Shown here in pieces: positions 10,305-22,300 of a stretch of 64,000 bases of DNA (the stretch's first letter is position 1; every line of letters starts with the position of its first letter). The stretch is from assembly GCA_959347315.1 (NCBI GenBank), contig OY365811.1:37561459-37625458 (forward strand), given 5' to 3'. The position numbers were made by a program, and so were the translations under genes. This DNA comes from Bimastos eiseni (lineage: Eukaryota; Annelida; Clitellata; Crassiclitellata; Lumbricidae). The notes under the pieces were generated by a model, which saw only the letters and a program-made list of their open reading frames with translations, did not search any database and was not told the origin of the DNA.

Positions 10305-13300
10305 GAAAAAATGGAACAGAATGTGCAAGAGAAAATGGAAGAGAATGGGCAAAAGAAAATGGAAGAGAATGTGCTAGAGAAAATGGAAGAGAATGTGCAA
10401 GAGAAAATGGAAGAGAATGTGCAAAAGAAAATGGAAGAGAATGTGCAAGAGAAAATGGAAGAGAATGTGCAAAAGAAAATGGAAGAAAATGTGCAAGAGA
10501 AAATGGAAGAAAATGTGCAAGAGAATATGCAAGAGAAAAAGGAAGAGAATATACAAGAGAAAATGGAAGAGAATGTGCAACAGAAAATGGAAGAGAATGT
10601 GCAACAGAAAATGGAAGAGAATATGCAAGAGAAAAAGGAAGTGGATATCCTAGAGAAAATGGAAGAGAATGTGCAAGAGAAAATGGAAGAAAATGTGCAA
10701 GAGAAGATGGAAGAGAATGTGAAAGTGGACGAATTCCTGAATACAAATGCGAAGGTAGTTGAAGACATGAGAAAAGGTTTCAAACTATGGAAATCTTATG
10801 TATATGAAAAAACAGAAAATTTTCGGATTCCGACTTACTACAACTTGAGGGCCTTGCCTGATGCTATAAGTGACCAAACTTTGGAAAACAACGAGTCGCT
10901 GGAACCAAACTTTGTTGGGACTGACGATGAGGAACAAAGAGATGCCACCCCAGCATCGGATTCTTTCTTCATTGTAGCTGAATCCGATGGAAAAGATGGT
11001 CCAGGTGTTGGCCATGAAGAAATTTCTAATACAAGTGATGAACCCAAGAAAGAAAAGGTTTCTTTGGAGGAACTAAATTTGAGGACAGTTGAAAATACAG
11101 CTGCTGTTCTGGATGGACAGGATGTTGGCAGGAAATCACTGGGCATCATGGATAGAACTTGTACAGAGAAAGTGAACTATAGAGGTGAATGGAAGAAGGC
11201 TGAGAAGGCAGGTGAAGATGGAGCAGGAGAACCTGCATCAAAAGGAACTCCATCAAAGAAAAAGCAAAAGAAGAAGAAGGCTCAGAAGCAAAAGCCTGTT
11301 ACATTATTGAAAAAATCACCCAACAGTACTGATACAATGTCTGTATGTTCCACTCCATTGAATTCCAATACAAGTGAGAATTCTTATGCCAAAGGTGTTT
11401 TGCCAGGAATTGAGTCTTCGTTTGTGAAAAAAGTTAGTCCAGGCAATGAAAAATTTGATGCTAAAGGTTTTGCCAAAGGGATTCGACCAGCAAGCGAAGG
11501 TTCTTACCCCAAAGGGTTTTCACCTATGAGTGAACAGTCACATGCCAAAGGTATTAGTCCCACAAGTGAACATTCTTATGGCAGAGGTTTTAAACCCAAT
11601 ACTGAGCATATGTTTTTCAAAGGTGGTCATCAAGACTGTGAAGTGTTGTACACCAAGGGTCTTAGACCAACACGTGAAAATTTACGTGTCATAGATTTTC
11701 ACCGGATGCCTGGATATTGGTTTGCCAAAAATGATCAACCTCTAAGCTTCAACCTATCCAGGGAACGAAAGGTTTCGTTTAGCGATATACTGATTGCTAA
11801 AAGAGAGAATAAGGCTTCTTATCTGAACACTCTACGAGATACTAAGCACATCAGCCTGCCACATTGCTCGTCTCCGACTCCAATCTTGATGTCGCGACTC
11901 GGTAGATCGGGTCTGCAGAAGCCGTGCGATCATTTTGGAGCCAGCGGTCCGGTACCATCAGCTTTGCCTGCTGGTACCAGAAAGGTTGCGGTCATAAAGC
12001 CAAGGCCGAAGGAGGAGGAAGTGTCTCCCAAACAGATTCTTATTCAACAGACTGAACGTGATTTTGTGGATACGCTTTTGGCTACAGACAACATGTTCGA
12101 GTCGAGATCGACAGAAAGAAGGAAAGGACCTGGCCACGAGAAACAGGCGAATGGCATTCTCGACGAGCCTGGGATCAACTTCCAAAGAAGCATGACTAAG
12201 GAATTGCAGAGGAAAGGCCAAGAGCGAGCACAGTATACCAGTGACCGAGCACAGTACAGCAGTGACCGTTCTGCTGAAAGAGGAGCCAGAGCAGGTCGCA
12301 GGCAGTGGCCTCCAAGTCCAGCTGGGAGACATCCAGACTACAATCGCGGTTCGTTCGGAATGGAAGTATCGCATGAGATGGAGTCTCCAAAGTTGCTGAG
12401 TAGGTCCTGCTTTTCTCATCCAGTTTTATTCATTTATTTAAATCAACCATTGTAGTTATACAGTCAGCAAATCTTTATTTCAGGCACAGATTATAATTAA
12501 GCACATAAATAAAAAGAAAGCATAGAATGTCCATTGTGCTGTTAATAATAATAAAATTTATTATCATCATATTTAATTATCATCAAATTTAATATGATGA
12601 TAATTAGTAATGATGTTTGTTTATAAAATTTATACTGACAAGTATGAGTGAGATAGTAGTCAGTAACAGATGCAAACAGGTTAAACAGAAGTTGAATTTA
12701 ACCAGGTGCGACAGAAGTTAGAAGTAATCCATTCACAAACCTTGTAGACCTCTCTACTAGTAATTTACCCAACCAGTAAAAGCTAGAAGACCAGTTAGCA
12801 TGGTATTTCATGCGTGGTCACTCATCGGCTGAGCAAACAGACATAATTGGCATTGTTTCTTTGTTTACTGTGCATGGTGTTCTAGTGGCTGACGTGCTGG
12901 ACTGTCAACCAAGATGTGGGTGATTTAATTTCCTGTCATGGCCAAGTATTTTGAGACTTCGACTTCATCTGTGCCCCTATCCAATTCAGCTATTACAAAT
13001 ATTCTGCCATTGATGCGTCCATTCATTCTGTGCACCAAACTAACACTTCATACCCATTGCTTACGAGACTGTTCTTCTCTGCATCCATGCCATCTGGCAG
13101 CTGTCGACGGGAATCTGTTGGTTGGTCCCATGCTTGTGTGTGGGCTCGCCACTGGTGACTCTTTTCTGCTTACTGTGCAACGTTTTGCTAATAGACTTTT
13201 TTGCTTGTTCAATGTTCACTCTGACATTTTTTACTCCTTTAAGGCCAGCGCCGAGAGTGCCTCTGAGTAGATATCTTGAAGAAGCGCTATGTAGATGTTT

Positions 13301-16300
13301 GATTACATTACTTATATAGCGCCGCTTAAAAGAAGCTACTCAGATATACTCCCTGTCCAGCTGTGGCTAAAGAAGAAGACTTACTGATTTTTAAGATCTG
13401 TCTTGATTGGTCAAATCAGCCACCCTCTTATATGCTGAGGCTAAGACAATGATGAAGCAGCTTACACTTCCACATACCCATTGCCTGTGAGACTCTTCTC
13501 CTTCTTCTCTGCATCTCTCAGTGTTGTATAAACTAGAACCAAGAAATTGGCCGCTCGAAGGCAGTTGGCTTTCATGATGCTTATGTTTTCAGTTTGAGGA
13601 AAAATGACAGATCTTTGAATTTTCATTTCATCTTTGTTTCTATGGGGTTTAGAAAATAGTCTTTCATTTGAAACTGACGTTGTTGAACCGTGTAGTCACC
13701 ACCAGAATGTTTTGAAAGAATGTTTGGAAAGAATGTTTGGAAAGATTGTTTGGAAAGAAGTATGAAGCCAACAGAGAGCGTTGGATTAATTATGCGGACT
13801 AGAATCTGCTCTGTTTGTTATTTCAAGTCTTATGGTTTTTCTGTATAAGAATTCTGTCTGGTTTTGTGTTTAAAGAATATGTGAACTGGGTTGGAAAGGA
13901 AGACATCGGTCATTTCTTTGTCAGTGGACTGACCAACTTGAATACAGCCAGAAAGGAAGAAAGGTATCTTTGACAATTCTTGATTTCGTTTGCTCCTCAG
14001 ATTTTTATTATTATTGTTTGTATTATTATTATTATTTTTTGTTTGTTTTTGCCCTGAGGTACATATGATCCCTTGGGATTCAAAAAATTAGGGGGACTGG
14101 AATGGCTAGTCTTTGCAGATGGTATTATTATTATTATTTATTATTATTATTTTTTTTGCCCTGAGGTACATAATGATCCCTCAGGGACTATAAAACTAAC
14201 CTAATGTGTTGCTTGTCTGGAATGACCTTATTAATCAATCTCCTGAGCGACGAAAGTTCCTTTAGATGCTATAGCGTTGTAACATTGTATGGTAATCGAT
14301 GGACGCTATTATTATTATTATTTGTCTTAATTTTTCCCATGGTAAAATTATCCCTCAGACTCTGAGAAACTAAATTATAAGCTTTGTTCCCAGGGTGTGG
14401 TGTGAAGGTGCCTCTAAAAGCAAATATTATTATATTGCTACTACTATTATAATAGTTCTTATGATCATCATCATCATCACAATGAATGGAGTGGTCTACC
14501 TATTACTGGTGTACTGTCACAATGCAGGTTGTTGGAAACATGTTATGGTAACAGGAATGCTTCCAGTCAGGGCATGACACATGTTATGAAGAAGAGGAGG
14601 CTTAGTCCCTTAAACTGGCCCTCAGGGACAGCCATGGCTCTAAAGTGTTTGCGACCTATTTTTCTTAGCCTCAGCATACGGGGTTGAATGGTTAGTCCTC
14701 TCCCCTGCCGTCTCATCTTCTGACCAACAGTTTATTGACAGTGTACTCGATATTGCTGAAATGGTTTGGGGTACAGTTTCTGAGAGCAGACAGCTGAAAA
14801 ACATTTCTTCTCAGGTGGGATTTTGAACCAAGGCCACTCAATCGAAAGTCTAGCATGCTAACAACTGCTCCATTGAGCACCCCATGGTTTCATGATTTGT
14901 AAATGCCAAGTAACGTTGCTGTTGCTATTCTTGTTTCAGTGGTTGTCATTCTCAGCCGGACTTCATGACCTTTGATGAACTCGTGTTGTTGGATGGACTG
15001 GAGACAGCTGTCGTTTCGATCGCTGACTCCATCAAAACGGTCGTTGCCAAAGGATTTGTTGCCCGCTTTCCAGGATCTTGCATTCTGCACCTACTCATCA
15101 ATGAGGTAGTCATTTGTAATGGAGCAGTCCTTGACTTGGAACTGTCTTGGTAATGTTTTGGCATAATATGTAATGTATCCAGGCTCTTTCTATGCAGCAC
15201 CTTTTCATTACACGACGATAGCATGTCTGAGCAAGTCTTTGTGATGCTGAGTGTCTTCAAGATATGAAATATCATTAGAAAGACAACACTGAAACAACAA
15301 GAAGAGTCACCAATGGTGTGCCCACACAAACGCGTAAAGCCCAACCATGTATGTATGCATGTATATGGCCATTTATGTAACACCTTACAGAAACCTCATG
15401 GTGGCTTTAAGGACCTCAGAGTTTTTGGACGAAGCTGCGTCTATATTGTGTTGTTTCTTTGAGCTTTTTGTGACCGCGTGATAAGGAGTTCTTCTCCATT
15501 CTTTTTAGTTTTGTTGTTATAGTTGGTTTATTTCTTTTTGATTTTAAGTTGCTTTTTGGTTTTCTGAATGTATCCTATTGTTATAAAATTTCATTTTTTC
15601 TTTTTTTGTTTTGTTTTTCACCATTTCGCAGATTATTGTTTGTATTGTTTTTGAATTTGTTAGGATGACAAGGTTTACCCAGAGTCCATCATTGTGTGCT
15701 GTTCTTGTCCCGAGCTGATCATAGGTAAAGATTTTTTCATCAATTTTCTGTAGTTTTTTTATTTACTGCAGGTATTGCATTCCTAGCATGTTAAAACTCA
15801 TTTTATTTGCATTAATTTTGTAGTAGTTCAGAGCAATTTAATATGTTTTACTTTGTTGTTTTGCACATAAAGCTAACCAAGTTGGAGCCGTTAAATCTTG
15901 TCCACAGTGCAGATTTGTCCGACTTGGCACCTACCCAGACCAGAAAATCAAATGCCAGTTCATGCTGCTAAGGTTTGTTAGATATTTTCATAATTGAATA
16001 TATCTTGTTACATTGACTAAGAAATGCTTGAACCAGTGTAATAAGTCATTCTTTTATGCATTGTTTTCTAGTTTTCATCATTTCGTTTTGGTTGCATCAT
16101 AATCTATTGTTAATGTTTATATAAAAGGATCACCAGGCACCTTAGTCCAAAACAATGTTCGCAGAAGATAACTAGCCAATGAGACGTATTTTCTTCACTG
16201 TTCTAGGTTCATCACTAAATATTTCAATGAAGAGAGTATGTTATGAACTATATCACAAGCCCGTCAGAATGGCTGTGTAGCAAAGGATATTCAATATTGA

Positions 16301-19300
16301 CTTCACCTTTTTCAACATTATTTGACTTGATTTTGTGAATTTGATGATTTCTTTTTGCAGTAAAATTCTTTACTGTGCTTACAAAATTAATATTCTGTAT
16401 TTGATACATCTCTTTTGTTAATTGTTTATTTGGAAGCTAATTTCTAATTTCCTTGTGACATATGTGTTTGAATTGACCTTGCATAAAGTTCCTGTCTTGC
16501 ATAGGTCAGCACATATGCTGCGATTTGTTCTTCTTTCATCGTCGCTGTCTATCTGTGATTGGGAGACACGCCTCCTGTTCGGGTGGTTTCATGACTTTCC
16601 AGTTATCCAAGAGACCAACTCAAATTGCTGTAAGTTGTCATGATTCGGAGGCTTCCATTTCACCAGTAACTTCATTCTCATGATAATTAACATTACATCA
16701 TTAGGCGCCTTTGTAGCGGCATGGCTGTGTTACGGCGCTCTAGAAATTATCCGTTTAATAATCATACGATAGTTGGTTCCATTTAGCTATGGCTAGTGAG
16801 TAAATTTATCTTGGTAACATGTCACCATACGATAGTTGGTTCCATTTAGCTATGGCTAGTGAGTAAATTTATCTTGGTAACATGTCACCATATGATAGCT
16901 GGTTCCATTTAGCTATGGCTAGTGAGTAAATTTATCTTGGTAACATGTCACCATACGATAGTTGGTTCCATTTAGCTATGGCTAGTGAGTAAATTTATCT
17001 TGGTAACATGTCATCATACGATTGTTGGTTCCATTTAGCTATGGCTAGTGAGTAAATTTATCTTGGTAACATGTCATCATATGATAGTAGCTTCCATTTT
17101 ACCAGAATTTATCATTTTCATGGTAACATGGGTTACATTGCATCATAAGATAGTAGGTTCCACATCGCCAAAACATTAATATTCTTGATAACATATTCTT
17201 GATAACATACCATCATTGGATATTAACTTCCATTATGATAGTCATTTTATTGTCATGGTAGCATGCCGTCAAAGCTATTTTTTGACAACTTTAGTAATCA
17301 TGGCAAAATGCTATCATTACACAAAACTTAACATTACAAGTTTTGTCTTTAAACTTATTTTGCAACAATACGACTCATGATACCTGCATTAATAATATTG
17401 TATGCCTCCTGCCTAGAAGTTCCTTGCCTGCATTTTACTCTTCATTGAAATCCGTATTTTTAAGTCGTAGTTAGACCGGGAGCACCTCTGAGTAGATATC
17501 TTGAAGGGGCGCTGATTTGATTGATTGTTGTAATGGCATATTGTGCTTATTGTTATTAATTGGTATATTGTGGCTTTATAAATGATTCCATTGTTGTCTG
17601 ATTGTTCGTCTTCTGCAGGCGCTTCTTCGGACCAACAGAGCGCTCCTTTCTGGAATGATCTGACCGAGTTTCTCGCTTCAATGGACATCTCGGATCTGAG
17701 TGTTTTCTCTGGAGTGGATTTCTCCAAAGTTTCCCCTGCTCTCCGACTGATCCACACAAAACCTGGTAAGTCTTGAACAATTTCCAGTGGTATGGTGAAT
17801 CTAGAAATGGTCAAGTAGGTATGGTTGATAAAATAGGTAAAGTTGGAAATGTAGGTGAGGTTGGTAAAGTAAGTCAGGATGGTATAGTCTGTTAGGTTAA
17901 AGCAATCGGCCTAGTAAGTTAAGGTAGGGTTAGTTAGGATGGGCTGATTAAGTCGATCATGTTGATAAAGTAGGTCAGGTTGATAAAGCAGCTTGGGTTG
18001 ATAAAGTATGTCAGGTTGATAAAGTAGCTTGGGTTGATAAAGTATGTCAGGTTGATCAAGTCAGGTTGTTGAACTAGGTCAGATGGATAAGGTGCAGTCA
18101 GTGGATCTGGTCATGTAAGATTAGGTGCCATAAGCAAATCTGATAAGTAATGTAAATCTAATCTCGGTGCAATGTAATAAGTTCGATGGTGCTATTAGCT
18201 TAATTTACTAGGCATCAGTCAATGGTTGCTGTAATATAAAATTGAGTTAGGCGAGGTGTGGAACTGTGGATTGTGGAAGTGGAGAAGATGTAGAACGGGT
18301 CAGGTAGGTAAGATACATAACGTTACATTATGTTAACGGTGCATGGAATTATGTTACAGTGTGAACGCATAAGGAGAATTGGACTAGGCCTATTCGTAAC
18401 AAACTGATCAAATGTTTTGCTCTAGATACCTGCCCTATATGAATTAACTTTCACAAAGGATTTCACTGTTATCTGATTTTAGTTTTGCCGTTATTGCCAG
18501 TTTATTTTGTTCGCTTTTATGGCATACATATTTATTTATGACATACATATTCAGTTATGCTATACATATTCATTTATGACATACATATTTATTTATGACA
18601 TACATATTCTTTGTTCCTTTTCAGATGCATTTATGTAATGTAATGTGGTTGTTTTGTCGAATGTATTCCCAATTTCTAGTAGTGAGCTGTGTTAACGATC
18701 TGTCCAAGTATGGGGCATCGCAGCTACAGAAAATCATCGGAAGTCTCGTCTGGAAGTCACCCAAGAAAAGGCAGGCAAGTTGATTACTTGCTTCTCTTTC
18801 TGTTGCCTTTGTGTTTCTCTCTGTCTCTCTGTGGTGCTGGTGGTGGAAATGATGATTACCATGATGATGTTGTTGATGATGGTGATTATACTCCTTTTGC
18901 TGATAATTATGATGATGAGGAGGAGGAGGTAGAGGAGGAATATGATGCTTCAAGTATCTTAGTAACAATGTATATTGTTTCAGTATATACATACATGAAT
19001 GCATGCAAAAGTTTGGTTTTCTAAATATGTTTCTTTTTGTTCCTGGTTCATTCTGGTTATTTCCTTTGGTTTCAGTCCCTCTACAAGACGGAGAGACTTG
19101 GTCTGCACTGCAATTCGATACTGAACGATGTCTTCCCAAAGGCTTCGTCAGATGACAGCAATGCTGCGGTAAAGTTTCTCAAGGTCAGTGACTGGCAAAC
19201 TTTAGTGAGGTACTTAAAATGTACACATGCTTTTAGATGCATACATACATACATGCATATATACATGATTGCATGCATCATAAATCAATCAATCAGCCAA

Positions 19301-22300
19301 TCAATGTGAACTTAATTTTGTGCCCCTTCAAGATATCTACTCAGAGATGATCTCGGTCTGACTCCGGCTGAAAAAGTGGATTTCAATGAAGGGTTAAATG
19401 CAGGCATATGTACAATTAAATACATTCATGAATATATACATACAGTAAGATTTCTGGCATTCTGTGGTATTAGATTTTGGACACTGTCAGGCATTCAGCT
19501 AATGTACTTAATTTTTTTTCAGCCTGTACAATTATAAGCTTGGACATTGGACAGCCATGTTTGCTTGCCTGACATTAGAGAGTGACATGGGAAGGTTCTG
19601 CATCCAAATTAATACCTCCCACCCAGGTGCTCGGTGCTCATGTGCTTGGTTTTGGTAGGCGCTTTAGATGTTTAGAGATTACGATTACAAGGGACAGATG
19701 CGTTCGTGTGTATTACCCCTTGCATGTAGCAGGATCTTTCAGATTTGCGATTATAAATAAATGAAAGTTTTGAGTCGTTGAAGACAATGGGGTTTATTGT
19801 CTGCTTCACAGGTGGTCTACCCTTCATTTCGCTGGGTTAACGAATGCTTGGCGAATTCCGGATTGCCCGAGAGACTTGAATTGTTGCCCACCATCAAAGA
19901 TATCAATTCGTGAGTGTAATTTGTTCTGTTCTCGGAAGTTTTAGGTACACGCAGGTGGGGAGTAAGAAAGAAAATTCTTTATTTAACTACCAATGCAGAA
20001 TAGTTTACAAGAGGCATGATTAATGGCATAGATTTTAAGCAGTCACGTAATATTCTCACGATTAAAGTTATCTCGACAAAGGAATCAAATGTGGGTACAG
20101 TGATATGACTTGGATAGTATTTTGTATTGGGTGACATTATTGGGATGGATAAGGTCGTGAAGGATGTGACATGATTTCAATTGAACAGAGCAGATAATCA
20201 TCTGGTCTCAGTTCCATCAGCTACACTAAGACTGCCTTCTTCTGCTTGACCTTGGTTAGGAGGTGCTGAGTACTTGTCTTGAAAGGGTGTGGTATAAGTT
20301 TGATTGATTGGTTGATTGATCAATTGGTTGGTTGATTGATTGATTGATTTATCTTCGGGTAAAACATATAAATTTTAAGACCTGCTAATTTAATGTCAGC
20401 TGGACACTGATCTGAACTTGAGTTGTTGTATAACATAGGGCTTCAGTTATTCACAGCCGAGCTGCATTCGTTTGAACATGTCCAGTTGAGGGTCACGAGG
20501 TCAGAGCAATGGAACACAGAACAATACAACAGAAATTTACAATACAACTGAAATTTATAATGCAACTAAAATTTACAACACAAATGAAATTTACAATACA
20601 GCTTAAATTTACAATACAACTAAATTTACAATACAACTGAAATTTACAATGCAACTGAAATTTACCATACAACGGAAAGTTACAATACAACTGAAATTTG
20701 ATATTGAACTTCTTCCAACATTTTTTGCTCAGAAGTTGTGCCTTGATGGTGCAACTGCAGTTGTACTGCAGAGCAATTGTGTGCAAAGGACTTGCACAAG
20801 GTCCCTACAGGGCCTTCACAGGGACTCCTTGGACGAGTGTCGAACCCGCACACTCAGTGCATACTGAGCGTTACAGGTCGACCGCTCTAACCAATCGGCA
20901 ATAAGTGCAGCTTTACTTGTGCATGTGTGGAGTGCTTGCTAGACATTCTGCTGTGCAGCACATGCAACCGATGCCTATTCATTAGAGTGTTTTGCTGTAT
21001 AAACAATGGATGTTCAATTAGTAAGAGACATCTTTCTGAATGAGTTGTGTTCCATCCTCTTTCAGCGTCGGAGACTTGCCGTGGAATTTTCTTCACGACC
21101 TGTGTGGAAACAAGGACTTTGTCCAGAATTACAATGCAAGTCTTTTTTCATCTAATATTGCTTATTAGTAACTTCTATAGTGTCTGTGTCAAATGCACAA
21201 GCCATCAACAGATGGCACTCCAAAGCCAAGATTTATTCATGATGCTGAAGTGTCTAGCAGTGGTCTAGTTTTCTTCACTACTACATATTCTTAACTAGAG
21301 GTCGTTGGCTTAGAATGGGGTGGAGTGATGTTGCTAACTTTTAGTTTAAAGGGCATGCTTTATTCTGCACATAAAGGGTGCACACCCTTTCAGCTTACTG
21401 TGCACTGTTTTGCTAACTGATAACGAAACCGCTGTGTGTTTACAAGTGCAGAATGAACGAATGGTGACAAGTTATTACAGGAGTTGAGATTAACTGTCGG
21501 CAGCCATGCAAGGTGCCCATTAGGTTATGTATATTATTTTAACAAGAACCCATTTTGCCATGCTAACGCAGAGAGCACCACTGAGTTAATATCTTGAAGG
21601 GGTGCTATATGAATGTTCGATTACATATCCCAGGTTGTTGGGTTGTTTACTGTGAGTGGTTGCCTATGTTGAGTCTCTCTATGAATTTGCAATTGCCATC
21701 TGGTAGAAAATGCAAGATTGTCGTTTCAGGTGCTGATGCAATATGAGAATTGGGAGCACCCTGGAAAGTCGAGGAAGTACGGATGGTTTCTGACCGGGTC
21801 CCAGTCTCTGGACACCGAGTCATGGGGTGACGATTACCCCGTCTATCACAAGGTCATGTACAAACACTTCCAGCTGAGTGTTGGCTTCTTTCCCTATCTC
21901 TGCAAGAATGAACATTTGAAAGGTGAACTCCTCCTCTGTTGTTGATTTGATTTCAGTTTCAATTGATCGGTTTATTGATTTGAGGAAGAATCGCACTTGT
22001 GATTAGACATGGGACGGTTTTAAGTGTGAGGTGTATGCGATCTGACGGTAGTGTCATTTGAAGAATTGTTTAGAATAAGTGTATGGGGTTGCTTAGGGGT
22101 TGACTAAGTGTTAGGGGTTGCTTACCCACCATGGTAGAAATTTAGTTAGAGACTTCTGCACCATCTGTGCCACCAGCCAAGTCAGCTGTTAATCATAACC
22201 ATAGCCAAACATTTTTGTTTATCCCTTAAGTAGTTAAAAAAGTCATCACATAACAAGCAAGCAAGCTAAGAAGCATTACAATTTTTAGGACAATTCAGCC

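Noticed and set aside
10175..10783. Long minus-strand and shifted frames over the octapeptide array
   Set aside because: A 24-bp repeat without stops in several frames keeps all of them open; only the + frame continues into good coding sequence.
16207..16235. A 29-bp microexon (FITKYFNEE) between exons 15972 and 16505
   Set aside because: Signals look fair, but it would break the phase into exon 16505; skipping it keeps the frame through to exon 17619.
18625..18680. Acceptor CCTTTTCAG|ATGCATTTATG at 18624 as an exon start
   Set aside because: In the phase set by exon 17765 it meets TAA after four codons; the next acceptor (TTTCTAG at 18679) reads open.
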